Assembly (NCBI RefSeq): GCF_000744945.1
Contig: NZ_JQMX01000001.1
Span: 1,922,001-1,986,000, forward strand
Source: Carnobacterium maltaromaticum DSM 20342
Lineage (GTDB): Bacteria; Bacillota; Bacilli; Lactobacillales; Carnobacteriaceae
Direction: 5' to 3'
DNA: 64,000 nucleotides
Part shown: positions 18,547 to 27,825 of the stretch, one piece after another
Layout: each line of letters starts with the position of its first letter
Numbering within the stretch: the first letter of the stretch is position 1
Program-made: the position numbers and the translations under genes
Notes under the pieces: generated by a model
Databases searched by the model: none
Seen by the model: the letters and a program-made list of their open reading frames with translations, nothing else
Told to the model about the DNA's origin: nothing

Positions 18547-18962
18547 ATAATTTCCTTTGTACCAAAAGATAAAAAGGAATAAGCAGTTGACTCTTTTTAT
18601 TATTTTAATAGTAGCTATAATCATTTATTTTCTTCTGCCATGGAATTTATTAGTACTAAACTTAATAAAATAAGAGTGCTTAGATAATAAGTACTCTTTT
18701 TTTAATTTGTACTTACAGAAAATCAACCTATTTGATATAATCTACCCTAACAAAGCCTACTATTTTTTAGCAGACTTGTCACCTTGTAGAATTTATGTAA
18801 TTCAACCTAAAAAAATACTAACTCAATCCTAGGATAATTTTTCATCGAAAGCATCTATAAAACAAGTGGGATTAATTTCCGAAAATTTTACTTACGAAAT
18901 TTTTTTTGTTATGTTACGATGGCTTGTGTACAAAAACTAAAAAGGAATGGAGCGGTATATAG
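18547..18962. other. Intergenic region
   Basis: Besides the terminator at 18673-18705, the right end has an extended -10 (TGTTACGAT, 18912-18920) for the DUF2798 gene. I see no gene in the rest. Confidence 0.5.
18673..18705 (+). terminator. Terminator downstream of the FrnE-like gene
   Basis: AGAGTGCTTA pairs with TAAGTACTCT with one G-T pair, followed by eight T. It lies about 130 nt after the stop codon. Confidence 0.75.
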
Positions 18963-19430
18963 ATGCCCACAAACAAAAAAGAAGGAATATTTTTTACAGT
19001 AGTCATGTGTAGTATGATGGTCTTAGGTATGACAATTTACAACATTGCGTTGGTAGAAGGGATTAGCACAGAATTAATAAAGCTCGTTGCTTTTGGTTTT
19101 TTTCCTGGTTTTATCGTAGCTCTAATTATTGATGTAGCTATTGTTTCACCTGTAGCTAAAAAATTAGCTTTTAAATTACCGATTAATAAAGAAAAACCTT
19201 GGCAAATAATTTTGGCGATTTCTGGTTGTATGGTTTGTGGAATGGTCCTATTTATGTCAATTTTTGGTTTAGTGACTGAAGGCAATTTTTCAGGTAATAT
19301 TTTTATGAATTATTTAGTAGTGGTACGCAATAATATAGTAATGGCCTTGCCCTTACAATGGTTAATTGTTGGTCCTTTAGCCAGAAAAATTTTAGGTATG
19401 TATCAAAATCAGCAATTAAAAACTGCATAA
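18963..19430 (+). CDS. DUF2798-family small membrane protein
   Basis: A 155-residue protein with four hydrophobic segments arranged as two similar halves (KKEGIFFTVVMCSMMVLGMTIYN and KPWQIILAISGCMVCGMVLFMS). That duplicated DUF2798 pattern is clear. The family has no established function. GGAATGGAGCGG precedes the ATG. It is followed directly by a bidirectional terminator. Confidence 0.8.
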   Translation: MPTNKKEGIFFTVVMCSMMVLGMTIYNIALVEGISTELIKLVAFGFFPGFIVALIIDVAIVSPVAKKLAFKLPINKEKPWQIILAISGCMVCGMVLFMSIFGLVTEGNFSGNIFMNYLVVVRNNIVMALPLQWLIVGPLARKILGMYQNQQLKTA

Positions 19431-19475
19431 AAAAGACTCTAAATTCGCAAGATATGCAAATTTAGAGTCTTTTTC
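19430..19475. terminator. Bidirectional terminator
   Basis: AAAAAGACTCTAAATT (19430-19445) pairs with AATTTAGAGTCTTTTT (19459-19474), serving the convergent DUF2798 and ecfT genes. Confidence 0.9.
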
Positions 19476-19477
19476 CT

Positions 19478-20308
19478 TTAAAAGGGATTGTAAAAACGGC
19501 TTCCATTTAAATAGATCAATGTGAAGCTGATTATCGTTAAGATTAAAGCAATAGCTACTGCAAAATAGTCACTCGTGTGATAAGGCTTTTCAGCATACCA
19601 TGTGCGTTTTTTACTTTTCCCAAAACGTCTAAGTTCCATAGCAGTACTAATGACTTCAATCCGCTCTAAACTAGAAAATATTAATGGCAAGACAATTCTG
19701 GCCGTACCCTTTAAACGTGAAAATAGCTTACCTTTTTTTGACATCTCATACCCTCTTGCTTGTTGAGCTTGAGAAATATTGAAAAAGTCTTCTTGAATGT
19801 CGGGAATATAGCGTAGCGCTAAGGCCACCGAATAACTAATCTTGTAGCTCACGCCAATTCGATTTAGACTAGAAGCAAATTCACTAGGATTTGTAGTTAA
19901 TAAAAAGACTAAGGCAAGCGGGATTGTACAAATATATTTCAAAATAAGATTAAATTCATAAAATAACTGTTCACTAGTAATTGTATAACGCCCAATCCCC
20001 TCCCACAAAACTGTTCTTGAGCCATATAATTCAACACCATACTCTGGCGCAAATATATAAACAGCAAGGATATTTAACAATGAAAAAATTAAAATGAATT
20101 TAACGACAAAGGAAATTTGACGCCAACGAATTTTTGACAGAGCAAATAATAAGACTGAAAAAGCACACATAAAAAGTAAAAAACGAGTATCGTACGTCGT
20201 CATGCAGGCAACTGACAGTAAAATTAAGCAAATCAATTTCGAGGCTCCATTTAGTCGGTGAATCGGTGTTGTATTCGGTATATAGCCTAAAAGTTGTTGT
20301 TGGCTCAT
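19478..20308 (-). CDS. ECF transporter transmembrane (T) component
   Basis: A 276-residue EcfT-family membrane protein with about five helices and the coupling motifs AQQARGYEM and ELRRFGKSK, the Ala-Arg-Gly and related signatures that bind the ATPases. It overlaps the dual ATPase gene by 4 nt and ends the operon. With the S component and ATPase upstream it forms a dedicated group-I ECF importer. Confidence 0.92.
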   Translation of the reverse strand: MSQQQLLGYIPNTTPIHRLNGASKLICLILLSVACMTTYDTRFLLFMCAFSVLLFALSKIRWRQISFVVKFILIFSLLNILAVYIFAPEYGVELYGSRTVLWEGIGRYTITSEQLFYEFNLILKYICTIPLALVFLLTTNPSEFASSLNRIGVSYKISYSVALALRYIPDIQEDFFNISQAQQARGYEMSKKGKLFSRLKGTARIVLPLIFSSLERIEVISTAMELRRFGKSKKRTWYAEKPYHTSDYFAVAIALILTIISFTLIYLNGSRFYNPF

Positions 20309-22020
20309 CGTAAACGCACCTCTCGATCATAGGCGATAAATTTCCGGGTAAAAGCAAATGGATCTTGCATTCCTAGCGCTTTGGCAAATGTAAATAATGA
20401 TGTTTCTTTTAGTGAAGCTTCTTTAATTAGTTCTTGATTGGTTAAGACTTTAACAGACTCCGTATCTGCTAAAATTTCACCATCGGCAATCACCAACGCC
20501 CGATTTGTGTATTCTAGCATCAAGTGCATATCATGCGTAATCATTGCTACTGTCACACCGCCACGATTTAACTCCTCTAAGAAACTCATCATTTCAGTAT
20601 AATGTTTGAAATCTTGTCCTGCTGTCGGTTCATCTAGAATAATCATAGCAGGATTTAAAACTAAAATAGATGCGATTGTCACACGTTTTTTCTGTCCAAA
20701 ACTCAATGCAGAAATTGGCCAGTTTCGAAATGTGTATAACCCACAAATTTTTAAAACATGCTCAACACGCTGTTTAATTTCAGCTTCTTCAACACCTCTT
20801 AAAACCAAACCTAAAGCAACTTCATCAAATAAGAGTGTTTTCGAAATCATTTGATTTGGATTTTGCATGACATAGCCGATTTTGTCTGCCCGTTCTTTAA
20901 TAGACAGTGTACTAAAATCCATTCCTTGCCACTCCATCGTGCCAGATTGTGGTTGAATAAAACCACAGATTGCTTTAGACAACGTTGATTTACCTGCTCC
21001 ATTTTTCCCTACAATACTCAACATTTCACCTTTATGAAAACGAGCTGAAACTTGGTTTAGCACTAATGGACGATCTTTATTATAACGATAGACTAAATTT
21101 TCAACCTTAAAAAACTCTTCATTATGAGTCACGGTATTGAATTCTGGTATGGCAGCTAACCACTGCTCCATTGCTTCTTTCAATTGTGGGCCAGCAACCT
21201 TATGAATATCTGCTAAATCAGCTAATTCTTCTAAATCTACTCCAGCATATTTCATCGCAGTTAGATAAAGTGGTTCACGAATCCCTGTTTCACTTAAAAT
21301 TTCTGTTTTTAATAACTCATCAGGCGTACTATCTGAAATAATTCTTCCTTCATCAAAAACCAAAATACGGTCGACTTCACGATGTAAAACATCCTCTAAA
21401 CGATGTTCAATAATCAAAACTGTCGTTTCAGATTGTTGATGAATCTGATCAATCAATTCGATTGTTTGTTTACCTGCAGCTGGATCTAAATTAGCTAACG
21501 GTTCATCAAATAACAGAATCGGCACTTCATCAATTAAAACACCCGCCATTGAGACACGTTGTTTTTGACCACCAGATAAATCTTGTGGACGTTGACTTAA
21601 TTGATGGGCAATATCAACAACCTTAGCCCATTTTTCAACTGCAGGAATCATCTCATTTTGCGGGATGCAATCATTTTCCAATGAAAAAGCAATATCCTCT
21701 GCCACAGTCAATCCAATAAATTGACCATCTGGATCTTGTAAAACCGTTCCGACATCGAAAGATAGCTCAAATAAGCTAGTCTCTTGTAAATTTTTCCCAT
21801 TAACTATAACAGATCCTGTAATTTCGCCTTCAAACGAGTGAGGAATCAGTCCATTAATACATTGAGCAAAAGTTGATTTACCAGACCCACTTGGACCTAA
21901 AATAAGAATTTTTTCACCTTCATAAATAGTCAAATTCAAATCATATAAAGTCGTTTCTGCTTGACTGTGGTATTGAAATGAAAAATTATCAAATATAATT
22001 AGCGGCTTTTTCATGAACAA
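20305..22020 (-). CDS. ECF transporter dual ATP-binding protein (YkoD-like)
   Basis: A 571-residue fusion of two ABC ATPase domains. The first has Walker A GPSGSGKST and signature LSGGQKQRVSMAG with LLFDEPLANLDP; the second has GKNGAGKST, LSFGQKKRVTIAS and IILDEPTAGQD. This replaces the separate EcfA1/EcfA2 subunits, as in YkoD. It powers uptake by the T and S components encoded alongside. Confidence 0.93.
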   Translation of the reverse strand: MFMKKPLIIFDNFSFQYHSQAETTLYDLNLTIYEGEKILILGPSGSGKSTFAQCINGLIPHSFEGEITGSVIVNGKNLQETSLFELSFDVGTVLQDPDGQFIGLTVAEDIAFSLENDCIPQNEMIPAVEKWAKVVDIAHQLSQRPQDLSGGQKQRVSMAGVLIDEVPILLFDEPLANLDPAAGKQTIELIDQIHQQSETTVLIIEHRLEDVLHREVDRILVFDEGRIISDSTPDELLKTEILSETGIREPLYLTAMKYAGVDLEELADLADIHKVAGPQLKEAMEQWLAAIPEFNTVTHNEEFFKVENLVYRYNKDRPLVLNQVSARFHKGEMLSIVGKNGAGKSTLSKAICGFIQPQSGTMEWQGMDFSTLSIKERADKIGYVMQNPNQMISKTLLFDEVALGLVLRGVEEAEIKQRVEHVLKICGLYTFRNWPISALSFGQKKRVTIASILVLNPAMIILDEPTAGQDFKHYTEMMSFLEELNRGGVTVAMITHDMHLMLEYTNRALVIADGEILADTESVKVLTNQELIKEASLKETSLFTFAKALGMQDPFAFTRKFIAYDREVRLR

Positions 22021-22077
22021 GCCCCTTTCATTTAGTCTGCTTACTAGTATGTATTGTGTTATTCCTCTGATACATAC

Positions 22078-22109
22078 ACGGCACCTAGGACAAAATACCT
22101 AAGTGCCGT
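22078..22109 (-). other. Intercistronic hairpin in the ECF operon
   Basis: ACGGCACCTAGG (22078-22089) pairs with CCTAAGTGCCGT (22098-22109), a 12-bp stem with one G-T pair, between the S-component and ATPase genes. No U run follows on either strand, so an mRNA processing or stability element is more likely than a terminator. Confidence 0.6.
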
Positions 22110-22130
22110 TCCTCTATTCTATCATTTAAA

Positions 22131-22679
22131 CTAGTCTTTTTTCAAACTTCCTTTTTTCGTTCGTGTTGCTGCATAGGCCACCATTAATAAAGTACCAAGT
22201 ATTCCGACTGATAAACTATTCGTTATAACAGCTCCAACACCCTGTGTATAGACTTTAGAAGCTGGCTCACTATAAATTAGAACATCCAAGGTAGGAGCAA
22301 TCAGCCCCCAAACAATCACATTACCTAAGACTTGATAAAGATTAAAACGAATAATAGCTTTCTTTCCAAATTCACCTGCAGATAAATTAATTTTACTCCC
22401 AATAAAACCATAAACTGCGCCAATAATTCCAGAACAAATAATCCAACTCCACCATGGTCCATAAGTGGTTAAATCTTTAAGTGTGTGCCCAATCAAGCCA
22501 ATTAATGCTCCGGCAAAAGGACCGTATAAGACACCCATTAAAGCTAAAAATGGGTAAGCAGTTTCTAAATTTGTATTTGGAATCCCGATTGGTATAACTG
22601 CAAACCGTCCTAAAATAACAAAAACTGCTGAACCAATCCCGATAGCGAAAATTGTTTTAACTGAAAAATCCTTCTTCAT
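22131..22679 (-). CDS. ECF transporter S component, UPF0397 family
   Basis: A 182-residue substrate-binding membrane protein with five to six helices. [26 protein letters not shown] and [19 protein letters not shown] match the UPF0397 S-component family. Databases often label this family a riboflavin transporter, but evidence is weak. The neighbouring SAM hydrolase suggests a ligand related to adenosine, methionine or SAM (inference). It lies 29 nt after the hydrolase gene. Confidence 0.85.
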   Translation of the reverse strand: MKKDFSVKTIFAIGIGSAVFVILGRFAVIPIGIPNTNLETAYPFLALMGVLYGPFAGALIGLIGHTLKDLTTYGPWWSWIICSGIIGAVYGFIGSKINLSAGEFGKKAIIRFNLYQVLGNVIVWGLIAPTLDVLIYSEPASKVYTQGVGAVITNSLSVGILGTLLMVAYAATRTKKGSLKKD

Positions 22680-22708
22680 AAAATTCCTCCTTTTATATTC
22701 TAGACATT

Positions 22709-23566
22709 TTACTCAAAAATAACCTTTGGTGCTTTGCGTAGCTGAATCGTCCACGCCGTCCCAGTACCTATATGATACAAACGCGAAAATGAGTCCTGAT
22801 TTACAGCCACCCCAACATTGACAAGAGAATTCACATAAACTAAAGGCTCGCCAATATTAACATCTGCAAATGATTTGGCAAACATCATGATATTTTGATA
22901 GACTTTTTTTCCTTGGTGGAAAATCGTCACTTGAATACTGTCACCATGCACAATTCCAGCTTGTTTAAATAAAGCCAATGGAATGTTGCTCCATAATGAA
23001 CCGAAGCGAATATCTAATACATCGATACTCCCTGTTAAAATACCATTTTCCTCTTTTGCATCAATTAAATCTAAATAGGTTAAACTATCTTGTGAAACGA
23101 CATCTCCCAACTCAGAAAAATTAATTTCACCACTCGCTAAACGAGCACCATTATAAGCATAAATATCACGACCATGGAATGTATGACTTTCTTCAGAATG
23201 TGGTAAGCGGCTTACAACCTCATCAATCGCTCTAACTTCACGAATCCCTTGATAATGTCTAATATGTGTTAGCGAGCCATTATCAGGCGTTAAAATATAA
23301 TGCCCTGATTCAGTTTCACAAACAATACTTCTACGATCACTGCCTACTCCTGGATCCACAACTGAGACAAAAACTGTTCCTTTAGGCCAATACTTGACTG
23401 TTTGCAATAAACGATATGACGCAACCCAAATATCATACGGCGGAATATCATGTGTCAAATCTTCAACAACAACTTCATCACTAACCATGTGAGCCACACC
23501 ATACATAGCACTCACTGCACCGTCCCCTAAACCAAAATCCGTCTGTAATACTAAATATTTTCCCAT
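22709..23566 (-). CDS. S-adenosyl-L-methionine hydrolase (adenosine-forming), DUF62 family
   Basis: A 285-residue member of the SAM hydroxide adenosyltransferase/chlorinase-fluorinase family. Motifs in order: [40 protein letters not shown] and [18 protein letters not shown]. Non-halogenase members split SAM into adenosine and methionine with water. It heads an operon with an ECF transporter, so its activity and the transported molecule are probably connected. AGGAGG precedes the ATG. Confidence 0.9.
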   Translation of the reverse strand: MGKYLVLQTDFGLGDGAVSAMYGVAHMVSDEVVVEDLTHDIPPYDIWVASYRLLQTVKYWPKGTVFVSVVDPGVGSDRRSIVCETESGHYILTPDNGSLTHIRHYQGIREVRAIDEVVSRLPHSEESHTFHGRDIYAYNGARLASGEINFSELGDVVSQDSLTYLDLIDAKEENGILTGSIDVLDIRFGSLWSNIPLALFKQAGIVHGDSIQVTIFHQGKKVYQNIMMFAKSFADVNIGEPLVYVNSLVNVGVAVNQDSFSRLYHIGTGTAWTIQLRKAPKVIFE

Positions 23567-23686
23567 AACATCCTCCTATAAATTGTCTATAAAACCTATC
23601 AAACAAATAATTGCTTAGAACTAGCTATTCCTCTTAAATGAATGGAACACTTTTTCTTGTATTCATTATTTTCTTAACTAATTCTC

Positions 23687-23715
23687 ATTTTAGTTTTCTT
23701 TTCTTCAATAGTCAA
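23687..23715 (-). promoter_or_regulatory. Promoter of the SAM hydrolase-ECF operon
   Basis: TTGACT (complement of 23710-23715), 17-bp spacer, TAAAAT (23687-23692). The leader of about 110 nt that follows shows no riboswitch fold I recognise. The rest of the gap (23716-23837) holds nothing else visible. Confidence 0.65.
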
Positions 23716-23837
23716 TTAAATTATCCAGATAAAACACCATTTTTGAATAAAAAAGCGAACTTTATTGTTTTTTAGTTTTAAAACGTTCATATGGGTGAGT
23801 ATAACTTCTGATTTGAATCAGTCCCTTAACCCTTTTT

Positions 23838-23896
23838 AACAAAAAAAACAAGCTAAAATCAATTATCAGAGCCTCTGATATTGATTTCAGCTTGTC
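23838..23896 (-). terminator. Terminator of the XRE-TPR regulator
   Basis: A long stem (23849-23870 with 23872-23894; ACAAGCTAAAATCAATTATC opposite its complement) is followed on the minus strand by TTTTTTTTG. Confidence 0.85.
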
Positions 23897-23909
23897 TTCT
23901 TATTCCTTA

Positions 23910-24800
23910 TTATTTGTAGCTATATGAATTAATTTTATTTTTAGCTAACTCTTTTTTCAAAGTTTCAGTTAATTCATCATTTTTATTTAGCATTGAAACA
24001 GACAAAGCGTGGAAGTAATAATCTTCAGCTTCTTTAACATTTTCAAGTTTAAATAAATTATGCGCTTTTTCGTAAAGCAAGTTTTCTAAACCATGCATTT
24101 TATCTTCTTTTTGTTGTAGTTTGATACCAATTGTACAAAACTCAATTGCTTTTTTATAGTTCTCAGTTGCTGAATAATATTTAGCCGTATTAAAGTAAAT
24201 TTTAATCACTTCCATACTATCTAAAAGATGATCTCCAGCACTTCTAAGTTCTTCTAATTGTGCAATTGATTTTGTGAAATAAACGTGTGCTTTATCTAAT
24301 TCATCATTTAAGAAATAAGCAACCGCAATTCCATTTGTTGTTAAAACATCAATGATATCTAATTTTTTACCAGTTTCTGAGAATAAAGCTAAATTGAAGT
24401 TATAATGAGCATCAGAATAGTTACCCTCTCCAACTAAACTAGTTAAACCTAAATAATAGTAATATTCTTTAATTTCATAATCGCGTTCTAATTTATCAAG
24501 TTTGATTGATTTTTTCAATAATGTTTGAGCTTTTTTATATTCGCCTTTGTTACATAAAGCTTTAACTTGATTGAATATTTCAATAAAACTATTATCATTT
24601 GTTGGCATATAATCTGAAATCTCACTAAAATTGATTTTCAAACGATCAGCAATTGCTAATAATGTTGTAACTGATGGTAAACTTGCACCGTTTTCTAAAT
24701 TACTGACTGTCGCTTGAGTACAAATTCCCTCAGCTAATTCATTTTGTGTCAGACCTTTAGAGCGTCTAATATTCTTGATTTTTTCCCCTAATTTTTTCAT
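23910..24800 (-). CDS. XRE-family regulator with TPR-like C-terminal domain (RRNPP type)
   Basis: A 296-residue protein: a helix-turn-helix at about 5-60 (IRRSKGLTQNELAEGICTQATVSNLE) and a long helical TPR-like domain (about 75-290) with repeats such as YKKAQTLLKKS and YKKAIEFCTIGIKLQ. This is the Rgg/PlcR/PrgX arrangement, whose members sense short secreted peptides. A possible 31-codon ORF is divergent from it at 24947. The regulated genes are not evident. Confidence 0.8.
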   Translation of the reverse strand: MKKLGEKIKNIRRSKGLTQNELAEGICTQATVSNLENGASLPSVTTLLAIADRLKINFSEISDYMPTNDNSFIEIFNQVKALCNKGEYKKAQTLLKKSIKLDKLERDYEIKEYYYYLGLTSLVGEGNYSDAHYNFNLALFSETGKKLDIIDVLTTNGIAVAYFLNDELDKAHVYFTKSIAQLEELRSAGDHLLDSMEVIKIYFNTAKYYSATENYKKAIEFCTIGIKLQQKEDKMHGLENLLYEKAHNLFKLENVKEAEDYYFHALSVSMLNKNDELTETLKKELAKNKINSYSYK

Positions 24801-25315
24801 ATGTCGACTTCCTTTCCCTATTCCTATTCACCTATTGTAACGCATTTTTCTTTATTAAGATAGTGATATTTCTTTTTTTTCGTAAAAATTAGCAATTTAA
24901 TTTATATCTATCTCATATATAATCGTATTAATTTGAAGGTATACAGATGTATTTTTTCAATACTATCAAAAAAACACTTACCAACCTTTTAACAAAGGCT
25001 TCCACTATATATACATTACATTTTAGAGCCACTAATAAATGATTTATAAAATAAAAATATGCTTTTTTTCCTATTTTTTACTTTTTATCAAAAAACACCC
25101 TAATTAAATCTTTTTTGCTTTTTTCTTGAAATTCTACCTTTTTATTCAATTTCCCCATTCGAGTAAAACTCAATTTAATACCCAAAATAGAATTTACTTT
25201 TATAAATCTACAGTTGTTTAATTCAAAAAATTTTATTAAATTTTAAACTAAATATGTATTGAATTTATATCATTCTATTATGGACTTATTTATCATTAAC
25301 TACTAAATTTCAATT
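24801..25315. other. AT-rich gap beside the XRE-TPR regulator
   Basis: More than 500 bp of very AT-rich DNA. Apart from the promoter-RBS-31-codon ORF candidate at 24918-25042 I see no gene, RNA or repeat. Confidence 0.5.
24947..25042 (+). CDS. Candidate 31-residue peptide next to the XRE-TPR gene
   Basis: A short ORF beginning MYFFNTIKKTLTNLLTKAS and ending HFRATNK. TATAAT at 24918-24923 and GAAGGT at 24935-24940 are correctly spaced before the ATG, though the -35 is weak. The peptide is basic and partly hydrophobic. It is divergent from an RRNPP-type regulator, the usual place for a signalling peptide gene. There is no clear signal-peptide cleavage site, and chance cannot be excluded. Confidence 0.3.
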   Translation: MYFFNTIKKTLTNLLTKASTIYTLHFRATNK

Positions 25316-25356
25316 TAGAAAAAAGCAGCTTGCAAGATAACCTTGCAAGCTGCTTC
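25316..25356 (-). terminator. Terminator of the NlpC/P60 gene
   Basis: AGCAGCTTGCAAG pairs with CTTGCAAGCTGCT around a 5-nt loop, followed on the minus strand by a T run. It lies just after the stop codon. Confidence 0.9.
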
Positions 25357-25369
25357 TTAGTTCATTCGT

Positions 25370-26563
25370 TTATTTTACAACACGAACTGCAAATGATGGA
25401 GCGTATCCACCCATACTTTGATATTTAACAACGTCGCCTTCTGTTGGAGCATGGATATAAGTTCCTCCGCCAACATAAATAGCTACATGATAGGTATTTC
25501 CACGAGCACCCCAGAATAATAAGTCTCCCGCTTGTAAAGCACCCATTGACACTTCAACACCTGCTGATTCTTGAGGAACAGTATAGCCACCGATTGACTT
25601 ACCTAAGACACGGCTATAAACATAACCAGTAAAACCTGAACAATCAAAACCACCTGGTGATTTTCCGCCCCATACATATGGTGTGCCTAAATAGTTTGCT
25701 GCTTCTGCAACAATTGCTTGACCTTCTGCTGCTGTTACAGTTCCACTTGTTCCACCACCGATAGGAGCTGGAGGATTACTCTCTTGATTTGTTGTTGTTA
25801 CTGGTGCTTTTTTATCTTCTGTTGAAGTTTGTAGAACAGGAGCTTTTTTAGCTGCTTCTTCTGCTGCTTTTAAATCAGCCGCTTTACGATCTGCTTCTTC
25901 TTTTTGAGCAATAAAGCCATCACGTTCACCTTCAGCAGACGCTTTTGATGCTGCTAATGTTGCCACAACTGATTCTTGTTCAAGTTTCTTGCCTTCAAGT
26001 TCACCTTTTAATTTCTCTAATTGTCCAGCAACTTCATGTTGCTCAGTTAATTTTGTTTCTGTTTTTTTCTTGTTACTTTCAACTGTTGCTTTGTCTTCTG
26101 CTTGTGCTTTTACTAATTCACGGTTAGCTGAAACCATTTGAGCAACTACATCGACACGCCCAACAACGTCTGATAAAGAATCAGCTGATAAAATGAAATC
26201 AACGTAGCCTTCACTACTTGCACTTACTTGAACTGCACGAGCTTGTTTTTCTAATTGAGCTGTTCTTTTTTCAATTTTAGCATTTAAGCTATCTACTTCT
26301 TTAGTTAATTTTTCCATTTCAGCGTGAGTCGCTTGGCTTTGTTCAACTAAAACACGAGCTTTTTCTTCTGCTACAACAATTTCTTTTGTTACGCCTTCTA
26401 ATTTAGTTGTAACATCTTTTTCTTGTGTTTCAATCTCTTTAATTTTTTCATTTTGTGAGTTAATTTTATCTGAATAGTCATCTGCCAATGCTGTAAGTGG
26501 CGTTGCTAAAGCGGTCATTGATAATGTTCCTGCAAGTACTAAAGTAAGTATACGTTTTTTCAC
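25370..26563 (-). CDS. Secreted NlpC/P60 peptidoglycan hydrolase, PcsB/p45-like
   Basis: A 397-residue secreted protein. The signal peptide ends near ATPLTALADD (residue about 28). Residues 30-235 are a coiled coil (PcsB N-terminal type) rich in Glu, Lys and Gln. A Thr/Pro linker follows, then a C-terminal NlpC/P60 domain with catalytic Cys308 (FDCSGF), His359 (YHVAIYVG) and His371 (IHAPT). PcsB-like proteins cut peptidoglycan during division, often activated by FtsEX through the coiled coil. The gene is monocistronic. Confidence 0.93.
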   Translation of the reverse strand: MKKRILTLVLAGTLSMTALATPLTALADDYSDKINSQNEKIKEIETQEKDVTTKLEGVTKEIVVAEEKARVLVEQSQATHAEMEKLTKEVDSLNAKIEKRTAQLEKQARAVQVSASSEGYVDFILSADSLSDVVGRVDVVAQMVSANRELVKAQAEDKATVESNKKKTETKLTEQHEVAGQLEKLKGELEGKKLEQESVVATLAASKASAEGERDGFIAQKEEADRKAADLKAAEEAAKKAPVLQTSTEDKKAPVTTTNQESNPPAPIGGGTSGTVTAAEGQAIVAEAANYLGTPYVWGGKSPGGFDCSGFTGYVYSRVLGKSIGGYTVPQESAGVEVSMGALQAGDLLFWGARGNTYHVAIYVGGGTYIHAPTEGDVVKYQSMGGYAPSFAVRVVK

Positions 26564-26825
26564 TCTAAATTCCTCCGTAGTTGTTTAATAGTTTATATGT
26601 CAAATTTAAGTTTAATAATCAATTTCATTTTTTGCACTGACAACATTGTATCATAACCATTTAAGCTAAAACTACCAATTTTAAACAGATGACTCACAAC
26701 TGTAATATTGAATACATCAGACTTTAGTCCTATTTTTTTATTTCACTAACTTTCTACAGCTAAACAACATGTAACAACAGTTGAAATTTTATTTAAAAAG
26801 CTTATTTTTTTGTTATTTATATAGA
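26564..26825. other. Upstream region of the cell-wall hydrolase gene
   Basis: No ORF or structured RNA recognised. The hydrolase promoter should lie here, but I cannot place it confidently. Confidence 0.4.
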
Positions 26826-26858
26826 AAAAGCCTAAAACCCATAAATGGATTTTAGACT
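26826..26858 (-). terminator. Terminator of the aquaporin gene
   Basis: CTAAAACCCAT pairs with ATGGATTTTAG with one mismatch, followed on the minus strand by GGCTTTTT. Confidence 0.7.
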
Positions 26859-26863
26859 CCTTA

Positions 26864-27529
26864 TTAAGCTTCGCTATCTAGTAATAATTTACTTGTAATA
26901 GCTGCTAAAATTCCACCAACAATTGGAGCTACAATAAAGACCCAAAGCTGACTTAATGCTTCTCCGCCAGCAAAGATTGCTGGTGAAAAACTTCTAGCTG
27001 GATTAACAGATGTTCCAGTTAAAGGAATACCTAATAAATGGATTAATACCAATGTTAAGCCAATAACTAAACCTGCAAATTCAGGTGAACCATGTTTGCC
27101 AGTTACGACAATAATGACTAAAATAAATATAAATGTTAAAATTGCTTCTACTAAAAAGGCACCACCTGCACCCAATGCTCCAAAACTATTTTGACCTAAG
27201 TTTGTAACGGCCATATCTGAAGTTGATAAAATAATTTTTAATACACCTGTTGCTACTACTGCTCCTAATACTTGTCCAACAATATAGTAAGCTAGCTCAC
27301 TGAATGATAAACGTTTATTGACATACATCGCGATTGATACAGCTGGGTTCACATGACAACCTGATATTGTACCAATACTATAAGCCATCGCCACAATTGA
27401 TAAACCAAATGCCATGGCAATCCCTAATGTACCAATTCCTTCAATACCGCCACCTAAAACAGCTGCACCAGTACCAAATAAAACTAATACAAAGGTTCCG
27501 ATAAATTCTGCAATTCCTTTTTTCAACAA
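26864..27529 (-). CDS. Aquaporin (MIP family, AqpZ-like water channel)
   Basis: A 221-residue channel with six helices and the two NPA boxes, SGCHVNPAVS and GTSVNPARSF. The residue after the second NPAR is Ser, as in water-selective AqpZ, rather than the Asp of glycerol facilitators. The C-terminus LSQLWVFIVAPIVGGILAA also resembles AqpZ. It probably carries water, so osmotic adaptation is the likely role. It stands alone. Confidence 0.88.
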   Translation of the reverse strand: MLKKGIAEFIGTFVLVLFGTGAAVLGGGIEGIGTLGIAMAFGLSIVAMAYSIGTISGCHVNPAVSIAMYVNKRLSFSELAYYIVGQVLGAVVATGVLKIILSTSDMAVTNLGQNSFGALGAGGAFLVEAILTFIFILVIIVVTGKHGSPEFAGLVIGLTLVLIHLLGIPLTGTSVNPARSFSPAIFAGGEALSQLWVFIVAPIVGGILAAITSKLLLDSEA

Positions 27530-27786
27530 ACTTCATTCCTCCTATACTAAATTATTATAAAGATTTTCTACTATAAATTAGTAGACGGTTAGTTTATCAT
27601 AATCGTTAAGAAAAACATACTATTCGCCCTTCATTTTAATGATTATATCATCCTTATTATTCCCCATCTTAATGTAAAAATAAATAACCATCGCAATAAA
27701 AAAATACGTCCGCTTGTTATGAAAGAAGTTCTGTTATTTAAATTTCAACCATCAAAAGATTGTGAAAATTTCCAAGCAAATTAAAT

Positions 27787-27825
27787 AAAAATATGACAAA
27801 ATGAAATCATTTTGTCATATTTTTA
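27787..27825 (-). terminator. Terminator of the DUF1295 operon
   Basis: AAAATATGACAAAATG pairs with CATTTTGTCATATTTT around a 4-nt loop, just after the stop codon. Confidence 0.9.

Noticed and set aside
23567..23686. Riboswitch (purine, preQ1 or SAM type) before the SAM hydrolase operon
   Set aside because: I looked for the conserved cores on the minus strand and found none; the leader is only AT-rich.
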